Positions 39,122-49,700 of a DNA stretch of 64,000 bases are shown one piece after another. Source of the stretch: CAIZQW01 sp942493055 (lineage in GTDB: Bacteria > Verrucomicrobiota > Kiritimatiellia > RFP12 > UBA1067); the NCBI GenBank assembly GCA_942493055.1, contig OW818680.1, positions 1,612,001 to 1,676,000 on the forward strand, in the 5' to 3' direction. Under the pieces are notes generated by a model. The model was not told the origin of the DNA, ran no database searches, and saw nothing but the letters and a program-made list of their open reading frames with translations. A program made the translations under genes and the position numbers. How positions within the stretch are numbered: position 1 is the first letter of the stretch; every line of letters begins with the position of its first letter.

Positions 39122-39631
39122 ATGTGCTACGCTGTTTACATCGGGACTGATCAGCCACTTGCGACTTCGGAGTGGAATGAGAAGGACTGCCTCTGCTACC
39201 TGACAGAGCTTGCGGAAAAGGACCAACCGGCGCGGCAACATTTCTCAAAACCGAATGTCTATTACGCCGGGTCACACCTGCAATGCAGTTGCGGCTTCTT
39301 CCACCACAGCATGGTCTTCACCGATGATCCTGCGATGATGCATGAATACGAAAAGACGCAAAATAGCACCCGTGCACTCATCGCAATTCTGGAGCAAGCC
39401 TTGCAACACGCTGACACTGTCGAAGTCTTCGTCACATGGGAAGGCAACCAAGCCTTGGCCCCTGTTCGGCGACTCACCCTTGAGCCTTCAGCCTTGCTCT
39501 CCCGACTGGAACCGTATAGTTCCGACACAGACCCTGAAGTGAAAATCGCTATATCCGATGTGGCGGAACAAGATTTCATTGTGTTCCAAGCAAAAGCAAA
39601 TAACCTGCCCAATCCCCAATTGCCTAACTGA
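39122..39631 (+). CDS. protein of unknown function
   Basis: 169 residues, no signal peptide. MCYAVYIGTDQPLATSEWNE is followed by HLQCSCGFFHHSMVF (about 58-72), with CxCGFxH as possible metal ligands. The pattern (MCxAVYIGTDxPL ... GCxCGF) recurs as a small cytoplasmic family but I cannot name it. Its stop overlaps the next ATG by one base (TGATG), so both are one transcript. Confidence 0.65.
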   Translation: MCYAVYIGTDQPLATSEWNEKDCLCYLTELAEKDQPARQHFSKPNVYYAGSHLQCSCGFFHHSMVFTDDPAMMHEYEKTQNSTRALIAILEQALQHADTVEVFVTWEGNQALAPVRRLTLEPSALLSRLEPYSSDTDPEVKIAISDVAEQDFIVFQAKANNLPNPQLPN

Positions 39632-40704
39632 TGAAAACCCGTTTTCATAGTCTTTTTATCGGCATCTTACTCGTGTGTACCGAGGCAAAGGCAACATACC
39701 AAGTAAATGACGTCATCGATTACATGGGGAACTCCTATTGTTTCGGTCTCTATGGAGATACGCCTCTTGAACACTACTTTACGCAAAACAAGCAATCGCG
39801 TCCTGCAGAGTTCTGTTACAGATCGTCTGATTGTCGTCGCGGACATATTGCATCCTGGCGAGTTGTGGACAACAAACTTTGGCTCGTGCAGATCCTCATC
39901 TTTAACAAAGAGAGCGACGACGATGGCTTCCGCTCTATTGATTTTTTGAAGCTTCCGTCACACAACTTTCCACTCCGAAAACTATTCCCACAGGCGAGTA
40001 CAGCCGTATTTGCGAATTGGTTCACGGGGAAAATATCACTGAATGAACACATTCAAATTGATCGCCCGCAATATGAACTGAATTTCACGAATGGCGTTTG
40101 CGTCAATGGCGTGGGTATTAACGGAAAGCCCCACAGGAAGATCACCGAACACCCCCTCACCCCCCTCTGTTTTACAAATGATCCGCCTGCTCGCATAAAC
40201 GTTGCCGTTACCACAAATCAGGTGCCTGATCTCCTTGAATATGAAAGAGTGACATACATTTTTGGCAAAACCGGAACTACACCGCTTACCGACTACTATA
40301 AATCACATCCGCAACCAGATGAATTCCGATATTCCACACAAAACGGATTGCGTGGCCATATTGCCTCTTGGCGTATAGCGGACGGGAAACTATGGCTGGT
40401 CCAACTATTTCTTTGTGGAGGTACAGAGGAGAATTACGTTTCACTCCCCTTTCTCATGCTCAACAGGCGGCTCCCCCTTGAAAGTCTCTTCCCGAAACCA
40501 GGAATAGCCGTCTGGGCAGACTGGTTTACAGGGACCATTGACATTGACGGGTATTCCTGTGCTACGGTTGACGAACAGAATGCCAAAAGAAGAAAGACGT
40601 TTGAAGTTGTGAAAGGAGTTGTCACAAATCTGGAACACCCCGAAAGCCACTGTGAGGATGACAAAAGCATCCTCAAAAAGCCTGACAATGGGATAGGCAA
40701 GTAG
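39631..40704 (+). CDS. secreted protein with two homologous halves
   Basis: 357 residues with a signal peptide (MKTRFHSLFIGILLVCTEAKA). Two tandem domains: about 25-130 and about 195-300. Shared elements are GDTPLEHYF/GTTPLTDYY, RRGHIASWRVVDNKLWLVQI/RGHIASWRIADGKLWLVQLF, FPLRKLFPQ/LPLESLFPK and FANWFTGKI/WADWFTGTI. Internal duplication is clear, function unknown. Coupled to the upstream gene by TGATG. Confidence 0.68.
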   Translation: MKTRFHSLFIGILLVCTEAKATYQVNDVIDYMGNSYCFGLYGDTPLEHYFTQNKQSRPAEFCYRSSDCRRGHIASWRVVDNKLWLVQILIFNKESDDDGFRSIDFLKLPSHNFPLRKLFPQASTAVFANWFTGKISLNEHIQIDRPQYELNFTNGVCVNGVGINGKPHRKITEHPLTPLCFTNDPPARINVAVTTNQVPDLLEYERVTYIFGKTGTTPLTDYYKSHPQPDEFRYSTQNGLRGHIASWRIADGKLWLVQLFLCGGTEENYVSLPFLMLNRRLPLESLFPKPGIAVWADWFTGTIDIDGYSCATVDEQNAKRRKTFEVVKGVVTNLEHPESHCEDDKSILKKPDNGIGK

Positions 40705-40734
40705 TCCCTTTTTTCGAGATCATCGACGCCCCCA

Positions 40735-40815
40735 ACTTACTGACACTTCCCAACTTGCTGACACTTCCCCTCTCCCATTCCCGCATTCGCGCATTCCCGC
40801 ATTCGCGCATTCTCC
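40735..40815. repeat. tandem word-repeat cluster
   Basis: CCCAACTTACTGACACTTC and CCCAACTTGCTGACACTTC (two 19-base units), then four GCATTC(C/G) words (GCATTCGCGCATTCCC pattern). It sits between convergent gene ends. It is not CRISPR: units are adjacent without unique spacers. Confidence 0.65.
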
Positions 40816-40820
40816 CCACC

Positions 40821-42902
40821 TTACTTCATGCTGGGCAGGACAATGCCGCGCAGGATGATCTTCTGGCAGGCGAAGAAGACAATAGCAGTCGGGATGGAGA
40901 CCATCACAAAGCCGGCCATCACAGCCCATGGCTGGTCGCTCATCTGCTGGCTCATCTGGTACATCCAGACCGCGAGCGTCCAGTTGCTCTGCTTCTGGCA
41001 GACGAGCAAGGCCCATTCCCAACTGTTGTAGGCTGCAACAAACGCATTGAGCGCATTGACCGCCAGGATCGGGGTGGTCATGGGCAGCGTGATTTTGAGA
41101 AAGACCTGCCACTCTTTTGCGCCGTCAATCATGGCGGCCTCATAAAGCTCGCGCGGCAGGCCATCAAAGAAGCCCTTCAGGATGAAGATCGACATGCCGC
41201 TGGCCAGGGTCGGCAGCACAAGCGCCGCAAAGGTGTTGAGCAATCCCAAGTCCCGGATCAGCAGGAACCCAGGTATCGCTGTAACCGCTGCCGGGAAGGC
41301 CATGGTCGCCAGCATGAAGAGCAAGAGCTTCTCCGCAAAACGCAAACCCAAACGCGAGAGCGCATACGCGGCCAAGGGATTCACCGTCAGCGTCGCCACA
41401 ATGGAGAGCAGCACGAGCAGGATCGTATTGCCAAAGGCCTGTCCGCGCAAGAAGAGATATTCAGCGACCATGCGATAGTTGGCGGTCATGCCGTCAATGA
41501 AATCACGCCAGCCGCGCTGGGCAAAGGTCACGGCCATGGCTTCGCGAAGCGGGAAGCGCGCCTCTTCAATCCGCGTCAATCTCCAGCCATAGACGCTGTT
41601 GACGCCCTCAAGCGAACCATATTTGGACAGCAAGTAGGCTTGCCAGGACTGCTCTGCGCTCAGGACCTCCAACTTTTCAAGCGGCACCAGCGGAATAAAA
41701 TTGCGCCAGAGCGCGCTGTTTTCATAGGGCAGCAACTTCACCTCAGTAAAGGCAGCGATGGTCTTGCCTGTCAGTTGCGCATAAGAGGCTACTGAACGGC
41801 ACGTGTGACGGACATACGCCTGAAACTGTTCCTCCAACGGGGGAGTCACCCGTACCCGTAAGAGACGCCGCGGATAGACCTCATGGATAAAATTCGCCCA
41901 GACTGCCTGCAACAGGCTTGGCGCATCCGCGGGCAAGGGGAAGGGCATGGACTCAAAACGCTCACACGCTGCTTTGCTCAAGCGGGCATAATCCTCCGGC
42001 AACAGGGGATGGTCCGTCGGGAGCCCCAGTTGGACCATCACAGCCGGACGCTTCAGGTAATTGATCCATTGAATCCGTGATTCAAAGGGGACCGTGCGCG
42101 TCATCGGCGACTCCTTTGCCGCAAACGCTTTAAACGTAGACCAATCCGCAAGCTGCTTCCGCTTCTCTTGGCATCCCGGCACAAAGGCCAATTCGCGATA
42201 GGCGCGCTTGAAATCCTGATACAGTTCCGTTTTCGGATCATCCATCGGGTAATCCCACTCAGGATGATGCATGGGGGCGCGTTGCTGCGCCACCATGCGG
42301 ATACCGAAGAAGGAGACGTAGCGGATCGCCCATTCACGGTTCAGCAAGGCAAGCGCCTCTTCTTGCCGCTGCATGGGGGAGAGCGATTTATAGCGCGCAG
42401 GGTCTTGCTGTTTGAACTTGGCTTCAAAATGGTGGCGGACAAAGTGTGCGACATCGCGCGCATCAAACGAGCAGACACTGTTACGGACATCATACTCTAA
42501 ATTAAAGTCAGCATAATCCGCTGCCATCTGCCGCCACTGTGTTGCTGTCTGAGGATTATCCATGGCGTCGAGCTGTTCTTGCGCAAACTGGTGCGCCCCC
42601 TCGACATCCCGCGCCACCGCAACCCAGCTTCCCCAATGCTGCGGGGCATCTGGATAGACTGTCGAGGGAAAACGCGGATAGCACATGGCCACCGAGCGGA
42701 CAAAACGGTCCTGGCGACTCCAGAGCGCGCGGACAACGGGCGAAAAGCGGTAATAGTCGTACGGGCCTGTCAAGGAGGAGGCGACCATGATCAGGAAGGG
42801 CAGCAGCATGGTCACCCCGCCAATCGACAGCATGAGGTAAATCAACGCAAGGAAGACCCGCGCTTTCCACGTCTTCTGCTCAACTGTAAGGATAACCCCC
42901 AT
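40821..42902 (-). CDS. MalG-like sugar ABC permease with a large periplasmic insertion
   Basis: 693 residues versus about 280 for CUT1 permeases. TM1 is about 15-42 and the remaining five helices lie in the last 204 residues, starting FGNTILLVLLS at 490. The cytoplasmic coupling loop ELYEAAMIDGAKEWQVFLKI (586-605) is intact (EAA motif). The extra 440 residues (about 45-485) between TM1 and TM2 face the periplasm and have no recognisable family; they include repeated acidic/aromatic stretches. The usual MalF partner, binding protein and ATPase are not adjacent. Real gene with a likely altered role in substrate capture. Confidence 0.85.
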   Translation of the reverse strand: MGVILTVEQKTWKARVFLALIYLMLSIGGVTMLLPFLIMVASSLTGPYDYYRFSPVVRALWSRQDRFVRSVAMCYPRFPSTVYPDAPQHWGSWVAVARDVEGAHQFAQEQLDAMDNPQTATQWRQMAADYADFNLEYDVRNSVCSFDARDVAHFVRHHFEAKFKQQDPARYKSLSPMQRQEEALALLNREWAIRYVSFFGIRMVAQQRAPMHHPEWDYPMDDPKTELYQDFKRAYRELAFVPGCQEKRKQLADWSTFKAFAAKESPMTRTVPFESRIQWINYLKRPAVMVQLGLPTDHPLLPEDYARLSKAACERFESMPFPLPADAPSLLQAVWANFIHEVYPRRLLRVRVTPPLEEQFQAYVRHTCRSVASYAQLTGKTIAAFTEVKLLPYENSALWRNFIPLVPLEKLEVLSAEQSWQAYLLSKYGSLEGVNSVYGWRLTRIEEARFPLREAMAVTFAQRGWRDFIDGMTANYRMVAEYLFLRGQAFGNTILLVLLSIVATLTVNPLAAYALSRLGLRFAEKLLLFMLATMAFPAAVTAIPGFLLIRDLGLLNTFAALVLPTLASGMSIFILKGFFDGLPRELYEAAMIDGAKEWQVFLKITLPMTTPILAVNALNAFVAAYNSWEWALLVCQKQSNWTLAVWMYQMSQQMSDQPWAVMAGFVMVSIPTAIVFFACQKIILRGIVLPSMK

Positions 42903-43004
42903 ATTTGACTAAACTGAAAAAGATTAAATAAGAAGTGAAAAGTTGCCATGCAATAACCTATTGAATCTAGTACTTCTTACTTTTAACTTAAAACTTATAA
43001 CTTG

Positions 43005-43862
43005 TTAACTGATCCATCGGACATACGCGCCGCAGGGCGTTGAAAGCGCCTCTGCAGAGCCTGTCAGCAGCATTTCGCCGGCATCAAAGGTGCCGCCCAA
43101 GCCGGCGACGGTCTGTCCCAATACATGTTCAAGCACAACGGGCGTATAGCCAGGTGTATGTGCACTCAGCAAAACAAAGAGCGGATCCGGCGTCAGCAAT
43201 TGGCGGCAGAGACTGAGCGTTTCAGGAAGGTCTTTTTCAATCTTGTACATCTCGTTATTCTGTCCGCGCCCAAAGCTCGGCGGATCAAGGATAATTGCAT
43301 CATAGCGACGCTCGCGTTTGATCTCGCGGCACAAGAATTTATGTGCGTCATCCACGATCCAGCGGATCGGATGGGTCTCCAGTTTGTTCAGCGCGGCATT
43401 TTCACGCGCCCATTGGACCATGCCCTTTGATGCGTCAAGGTGACAGACCTCCGCACCGGCCAAGGCTGCGGCCAATGTCGCGCCACCTGAGTAGGCAAAG
43501 AGATTCAGCACATGGACAGGACGTTTGCGCGCGGTGATCGCCTTGCGCACCATCTCCTGGATCCAGAGCCACTGGTCACGCTGTTCAGGGAAGATGCCCA
43601 GATGTCCGAAGTCCGTACCCGACAGCTTAAACGTGATGTTCCCGGCAGTGATCGTCCACTCCGCTGGCAAGGCACCCCGGTTATGCCACTGATTGCCCTC
43701 TGTGCGATCAAAGGAGGCATCCGCCTTCTTCCAGACCTCATCCGGCAGACAGGGCTTCCAAGCTGCTTGTGAACAGGGACGTGCCAGCACGTATTTTCCA
43801 AAACGTTCGAGTTTCTTTCCATCTCCGCTATCCAGCAAGGCATAATCATCAGCTACCGTCAT
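43005..43862 (-). CDS. RlmI/RlmK-like SAM-dependent methyltransferase
   Basis: 285 residues. The SAM-binding loop is LNLFAYSGGATLAAALAGAE (about 117-136) and the catalytic motif is ILDPPSFGRG (about 191-200), matching the class of 23S rRNA cytosine/guanine methyltransferases. The usual N-terminal PUA domain is shortened. The target rRNA site cannot be named from sequence. Precedes a conserved small gene by 12 bases. Confidence 0.86.
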   Translation of the reverse strand: MTVADDYALLDSGDGKKLERFGKYVLARPCSQAAWKPCLPDEVWKKADASFDRTEGNQWHNRGALPAEWTITAGNITFKLSGTDFGHLGIFPEQRDQWLWIQEMVRKAITARKRPVHVLNLFAYSGGATLAAALAGAEVCHLDASKGMVQWARENAALNKLETHPIRWIVDDAHKFLCREIKRERRYDAIILDPPSFGRGQNNEMYKIEKDLPETLSLCRQLLTPDPLFVLLSAHTPGYTPVVLEHVLGQTVAGLGGTFDAGEMLLTGSAEALSTPCGAYVRWIS

Positions 43863-43874
43863 AACATCCCCCTC

Positions 43875-44348
43875 CTACCCAATCTCGAAGGTCAGCTTTC
43901 CCGGACGAATCTCGATGGAGCGGATCTTGCCGCCCATTTTGAACTCCTTATTCGCAAGCAAGGTCGGGAAATGAAGCCGGAAGGAGTCGCCCGCGATCGT
44001 CAAGCCCGGGATCTGAGGAATCTGGTTGGAGAGCGCGGAAATAATGGCCTCGCCGCCGCCACTGAAGAAGGAGGCCTTCACCTTTGCCAAGCAGACCACC
44101 AGGGTCTCTCCGCCCTCATCAGGGGTCAACTCGCACCGGCCTTCAAACGGGACCGGCAGGAAGCCCATCACAAACTTACCCGTCAAGACAATCTCGCCCT
44201 GGCCGAACACCAGATTCACATCCTTGATGTTCTTGACCTGCCCTTGCGCCTCTGGCGGCAGATTCGCCTTCTGCATCTCCCACGTGCGCCCAACTGCGGC
44301 GACCACTTCCTTATCCGTCAACGTCAAACTTAAAGCATGAATGATCAT
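43875..44348 (-). CDS. conserved protein of unknown function (LmeA/DUF2993-like?)
   Basis: 157 residues, no signal peptide or membrane helix. MIIHALSLTLTDKEVVAAVG, then DVNLVFGQGEIVLTGKFVMG and RSIEIRPGKLTFEIG form alternating strands like a lipid-binding BPI-type half, which is also seen in DUF2993. That match is weak. Located between thiG and the methyltransferase, same strand. Confidence 0.6.
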   Translation of the reverse strand: MIIHALSLTLTDKEVVAAVGRTWEMQKANLPPEAQGQVKNIKDVNLVFGQGEIVLTGKFVMGFLPVPFEGRCELTPDEGGETLVVCLAKVKASFFSGGGEAIISALSNQIPQIPGLTIAGDSFRLHFPTLLANKEFKMGGKIRSIEIRPGKLTFEIG

Positions 44349-44378
44349 AGTAAATTCCTAATAAAATCGTTTATTGTG

Positions 44379-45158
44379 CTAGGCCTTCCACAAAAACCCT
44401 GTCAGGGGCGAGGAGGCATCCGCTGTGGTGCGCGGCGCGCGCGGACCTGCCTCACGCGCAAGTTCTGCCGCTTCGACCGCCTTTGCAAAGGCCATGGCCA
44501 TCTTCACGGGATCAGCCGCAGCCGCGATCGCTGTATTCACCAGCACGCAGTCAGCGCCCATCTCAATCGCCTCGGCCACATGGGAGGGCAGACCCAGACC
44601 TGCGTCCACGACAACCGGAACCGTCGAATTCGCGATAATGATTTCTATCATGTCCCGGTTACGCAAACCCAGGTTTGTCCCGATGGGTGCAGCCAAGGGC
44701 ATCACTGCCACAACACCGACCTCTTCGAGCCGCTTGGCCAGCACAGGGTCGGCATTCATGTAAGGCAACACCTTAAAGCCCTCTTTGGCCAGCACCTCAG
44801 AGGCCTTCAGTGTCTCAATCGGGTCCGGCAGGAGGTGGTGCAGATTGGGGGTGAGTTCAAGCTTGATCCAGTCGAAGCCGCCAGCCGCACGTGCCAGACG
44901 GGCAATGCGTATCGCCTCTTCAGCCGTACGCGCGCCGCTCGTGTTGGGCACAATGACAACCTTTTCAGGGTCCAGCCTGGAAATGAGCGGGTCCCCTTCA
45001 GGATTCTTATCCAAATCGACGCGGCGAAGCGCCACGGTGACCAATTCGCAGCCAGACGCTTCAATCGCCTGACGCATGGTCTCGTGCGAGCCAAATTTTC
45101 CGGTTCCAATAAAGAGCCGCGACCGGAAGGCGCGACCTGCAATGATAAGTGGTTTCAT
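44379..45158 (-). CDS. thiG: thiazole synthase
   Basis: 259 residues from ATG 45158 (MKPLIIAGRAFRSRLFIGTG). TIM-barrel marks: SGCELVTVALRRVDLD, LLPNTSGA-type PNTSGARTAEEA, GFDWIKLEL with the Schiff-base Lys, AVMPLAAPIGTNLGLRN and VVDAGLGLPSH, LVNTAIAAAADP. It forms the thiazole phosphate of thiamine from deoxyxylulose phosphate, ThiS-thiocarboxylate and dehydroglycine. ThiS, ThiF and ThiH/ThiO are not in the window, so the gene is solitary here. Confidence 0.95.
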   Translation of the reverse strand: MKPLIIAGRAFRSRLFIGTGKFGSHETMRQAIEASGCELVTVALRRVDLDKNPEGDPLISRLDPEKVVIVPNTSGARTAEEAIRIARLARAAGGFDWIKLELTPNLHHLLPDPIETLKASEVLAKEGFKVLPYMNADPVLAKRLEEVGVVAVMPLAAPIGTNLGLRNRDMIEIIIANSTVPVVVDAGLGLPSHVAEAIEMGADCVLVNTAIAAAADPVKMAMAFAKAVEAAELAREAGPRAPRTTADASSPLTGFLWKA

Positions 45159-45216
45159 GAAGGGGTATAGTATACATAAAACCACTCTGCGGTGTAAGAC
45201 TAAAAAGGACTAAATT

Positions 45217-46659
45217 TTAAATTCCCTGTTTGGCAGAACCGCTCAGCGTAATCTCCACCACGGTGTCCGCAGGATGCGCGCTGCGATTCAGTCCCGAGAT
45301 CTGCAAACGGCCATCCGCCCCAACCGTATAGTTTAATTTCTGGCCTGTGAAGAGATCGCGGCAGCCTATCACTTTCTCTGGAATCACCGGTGTAGTGAAC
45401 GCTGTCCCGATGTAACCGGGCAGGAGGTGAATAAAATACTTGCCGGGCTTGGAAGTGAAGCCGTACTGCCCGTCTACCGGGTCCCACGGGCCACCCCGGG
45501 TGCCGTAAATACTGTCCCCCGCCTTCTGCAACCACGCGCCCACCCGCCGGGTCAAGGCCGCGTGGCTCGCGGGAATGCGTCCGTGCCGGTCCGGACCGAA
45601 GTTGAGCAACAGATTCCCATTGCGCATGACCACCTCCGCCAAATTGACAATGATCTCTTCGTACGACATCAGATTCTGTCGCTCGCTGTAACCCCAGGAG
45701 GGCTTGTTCAGGTTCAGGCATTTTTCCCAGGTGTAGGAGCGCATGGGGCCAGTCACTCTCTTGCCGCCCTCGTCCACAGCGAAATCACCCAGCCACCCGG
45801 AGCGGTTGTTGCAGATGACGCTGGGCGAGTATTTCCGCGCAATGCCCATTAACCCCAACGGGCGGCCCTTTTCATCGAAATCGCTAAACGCGTTGGCCAC
45901 GGGCCAGGCATTGGCTGGGTCGCGATACAGCCCAGGTTCCCAAAAGAATGCTCCGTCACGGTCAGACCCTTTTTGCGCCAGCCAACCGCCGTCCCAAAAA
46001 AGGTAATCGAAGGGTCCGTAATTGCGGAACAGCGTGCGTAGTTGCTCGTAGGCTTCCTCCTTCATGACGCGAGCGTTTTCCTTGTGCGTCGGATCAGTCG
46101 TGTAATGCCATTTGTTGGGCATGCTGTTGGTGCCCGTCACATCGTAGTAGCCGGGATAGCGCCAACTCATGGGCGAGTAGTAAAGCCCCACGCGCAAGCC
46201 TTCTGAGCGGCATGCCTTGACATATTCTGCATAGAGATCCCGCTTGATGCTCTGGACGCTCGTGAAGGCGTTGGGATGTCGACTGTCAAAGAGCGCAAAA
46301 CCATCGTGGTGCCGCGCTGTCAGGCACATATATTTCATGCCGGAGTCCTTGGCGATCTTCGCCCATTCAACAGGATTGTAGTCCTTGGCATCGAAGTACA
46401 CGTTGTCGCCCTGGTCGAACGCGAATTTACGGTAGTGGGCCGGCGGCATGGCAGCGTTCTCCATGAACCATTCGCCCTGTGCCTGCACTGCATAGAGTCC
46501 CCAATGGAGGAACATGCCAAACTTGGCGTCCATAAACCATTGCATAGCCGCATCATCCTGCTGGACAATCCCGAAATCGTTGGTCACGGGGCGAGCCCAC
46601 ACCGAATGGACGGCGCACAGAAAGAGTAACGTTCTGGCCGTTTTTAATAAATTATTCAT
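45217..46659 (-). CDS. secreted alpha-L-fucosidase, GH29
   Basis: 480 residues from ATG 46659; signal MNNLLKTARTLLFLCAVHSVWA. Family core: MQWFMDAKFGMFLHWGLYAV, YMCLTARHHDGFALFDS, GLYYSPMSWRYP, and the nucleophile Asp in FDYLFWDGGWL (about 240). RNGNLLLNFGPDRHG is the typical later motif. Hydrolyses terminal alpha-L-fucose from glycans such as fucoidan or host glycans; the linkage cannot be told. Adjacent to the large beta-strand-repeat protein. Confidence 0.93.
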   Translation of the reverse strand: MNNLLKTARTLLFLCAVHSVWARPVTNDFGIVQQDDAAMQWFMDAKFGMFLHWGLYAVQAQGEWFMENAAMPPAHYRKFAFDQGDNVYFDAKDYNPVEWAKIAKDSGMKYMCLTARHHDGFALFDSRHPNAFTSVQSIKRDLYAEYVKACRSEGLRVGLYYSPMSWRYPGYYDVTGTNSMPNKWHYTTDPTHKENARVMKEEAYEQLRTLFRNYGPFDYLFWDGGWLAQKGSDRDGAFFWEPGLYRDPANAWPVANAFSDFDEKGRPLGLMGIARKYSPSVICNNRSGWLGDFAVDEGGKRVTGPMRSYTWEKCLNLNKPSWGYSERQNLMSYEEIIVNLAEVVMRNGNLLLNFGPDRHGRIPASHAALTRRVGAWLQKAGDSIYGTRGGPWDPVDGQYGFTSKPGKYFIHLLPGYIGTAFTTPVIPEKVIGCRDLFTGQKLNYTVGADGRLQISGLNRSAHPADTVVEITLSGSAKQGI

Positions 46660-46703
46660 CGAAACTCCAACAGGCAACTGCGACCTTCAGCAGGAAGTCC
46701 CCA

Positions 46704-49700
46704 TTATAACACCCTGATGATTGTGCCTCCGACGGATAACAACGTGATGGCGTTGCTGCCATAGGACACCTTGAATAGCGGCTGATTGGGAAGGTTGATC
46801 ACGCTTTGGTTGAATTGCCCTGTGATGGGGCCGGTCGCCACGGTCAACTCGTAGCCAAGAGGCACTCTGCCAAGCGCAGGATCCACGCAGACCTCCAAGT
46901 TTGCGCCAGTCGACAGGATCAATCCTCCCGCCGCATTGAGTGTGTCACAGCCGTCAGCACCGATCCGCACCGCGTAGACCGCACCCGCCGCCAGCGTGGC
47001 GCTCGCTGTCGCGTTCAACGTCCCCACGCGGTTCGTGACCGCCGGATTGCCCGCTGTCAGCACCGCATTGCTGGCTACGTCAATCGTTCCTGCAATCGTT
47101 CCAGACCCTGCCAGCGTGGCACCGGAAGCCACCTCCACAGCGCCATTGCTCGCAAGGGTTCCGTTCACGACCAGCGTGCCGTTGCTGACCGTCGTATTGC
47201 CGGTGTAGCTGCTTGCCCCCGACAGCGTCAGTATGCCGACACCAACCTTGGTGAAAGCGCCACTGCCACCCAATTCGCCGGCGTAGGTCGAATCGAGACC
47301 CAGATTGCCGACTGCCAACGCAATACCGCTGTTGTTGATGTACGCACGGCCCCCTGTTCCAGACAGGTCACCCACTTGAAACACTGACGCTCCAGTGCCG
47401 TTAAAGGACAAGTTTCGGAAGCCTATTGTACCGGAGATAACCACCTTTGCCTGTGAAAGGTTCATGCTGTTGGCTGTGCCGCCGCCGATGTTGAAGTTAT
47501 TGTAATTACCACCCGCGGTATAGGCGATGGTACCGGAGAAGTCGTGGAGGTCCCCGGAAAGATTCCAACTCGCCGCTCCTTGTGCCGCGCCATTGTTGAG
47601 CGTTCCGCTGCCAGCAAGAGCGCCGGTGGTTGTAAGGTTGGCTGTGCAGTAAAAGCCGACACTGCCATTGACGGTGATGGCACCCCCGTAATTCATTGAC
47701 CCGTTGTTCGCGATGACCGTTCCACCATTGAGCGTAAATGAGCCAGTGCCCAGTGCAGTGGCATTGTTCAAAGAGAGTGTGCCGGAATTAATAACCGTGC
47801 CCCCCGTGTAGGTGTTCGCGCCGCTTAATATGAGGGCGCCGTCGCCGCTCTTGCTCAAGGCGCCGGGACCGCTGAGGATGCCCGACAGCGTGAGGTCTTG
47901 CGCGACAGCGTTCGAGATCGTCCCCGCGCTGCCGAGGACCATCGTATTGGCAACCGTCATTGCAACCGAGTTCTCCAACGTGCCGTTGTTGAACGTAACC
48001 GTCCCGGTGCCAAGCCCTGTGGCTTGGCCCACGATCACCACGCCATTGCTCAAGGTCGTTCCGCCGCTGTAGCTGTTCGCACCGCTTAATGTGAGGGTGC
48101 CGTCGCCGCTCTTGCTCAACGCACCCGAACCGGAAACCTCGCAGCTGATAATCACATCGCCAGCCGCCGCGTTGACGGTGGGTCCGCCACTCAACGCGAC
48201 AGGCACGTCCACCGTTTGCACGCTGGTTGAATTGTTCGTCAGGCCGCCGGATAGGGTCAGTGTGTTGGTTGCATTGGTGATGACAAATTCGGCCGCGCCA
48301 CTGTTGAAGGTCAACGAGCTGAGAGTTATGCTGATGTCCATATTATTCACCACCTGGCTCGTCCCCTCGAAGGCCACAACATCTCCATTCCCCGGCCCAT
48401 ACCCCGAGCCCCAGTTCCCGCCTGTGCTCCATTTGTTGTCGCTCCCGCCGCCGCTCCAGACCTGGCTTGTGTTTGTGACCGTCATGTCAGACACCGACCA
48501 GGGTGAAACGCCTCCATCGTTCTGATTGACGAACCCATTCAGGGTATAGCTCCCGGCCACTAACGCGCCAGGCACAGTGAACGTGCCCGTCCAATTGCCA
48601 GTGCCATCTCCGCCGGGCCCCGTCAGCGCGACCGGATTGCCGGCCCCGCCTAATCCATCCACGCCCACGGAAGTAATGCTCTTGCCCGATGCCGGCGTCA
48701 CATTTACGGTGACAGTAGTTGCCTCATGATGGCCCAGAGAGGTGGGCGAAGCGTTCGCGGAATTGACCGTGGGAGGAGTTGCGGCCTGGATGTAATGCAG
48801 CACCAGCGAACCACCGGATATATTGAGCTGGTAACTGCCCGGTGTCGTCTGGTCGCTCAGCACCCCGTTAACATATAGCGCCGGTGCTGTCGCCATGCTC
48901 ACCGTGCCGCCGATGGAAGTGAAGAGCGTATAATCGGCGATCGCATCCAATGGCGTACCCGTGATGTTGATGGTGTCAGTGTTGTCCAGCGTCAGGGTGG
49001 AACTGCTCCCATAGTTAACCTTGTCATTGGAGCCCCCCCCGGTTGCGCTGAGGTTGAAATTGGCGGATGCACTTGAGAGTGTGAGGTTGCCCCCAAAGTT
49101 GATTGTGGTGGCGCTGCCACCGCCGGGACGCGGCGTCAACGCGCCGCTGCTGTTAATTATGGTGTTGCCGCTGATAGTACCCGCTCCACTCACGGTGGCT
49201 CCGCTGCCGGTTACGGAAACCGAAGAACTGGCGATGGTCGCGCCGGAATCCACCAGCAATATCCCGTTCGCATTCACCGTCACAGCGCTGCCCGAGGCAA
49301 TGCCGGTACCGGCGGTGCTCACCTGCAATGTCCCCGCATTCACGATCGTCGCACCGGTATAACCATTGACACCGGTGAGTTTCAAGGTGCCTGTGCCAGC
49401 CTTGGTTAGTCCATAACTCGAACCGCTGCCAATAACGCCACCCACGGTTAACGTATTGGCCGTTATGGTCACTTGACGGGGAGCACTCAGCGTCACGGCT
49501 CCGGTGCCGAGGCTGAGACTCTGCGAGCCGACAAAAGCGAAATCCGCATTCCAAGCCTGCGGCAAGCTGTTCAGCGTCAAATTAGCAGATGAGCAATCCA
49601 AGTTGCCGCCGCTCAGGGTCAACGTACCAGCCGTAGTACCGAACGCTCCAGCGTTGCCCACAGACACCGTGCCTGCATAGAGCACCGCGCCACCCGTGTA

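Noticed and set aside
40735..40815. Possible CRISPR array
   Set aside because: Units are adjacent or differ in length, without unique spacers of constant size, and no cas genes are present.
49153..49554. 133-codon minus-strand frame within the beta-strand-repeat gene
   Set aside because: Out-of-frame shadow of a repetitive coding region.
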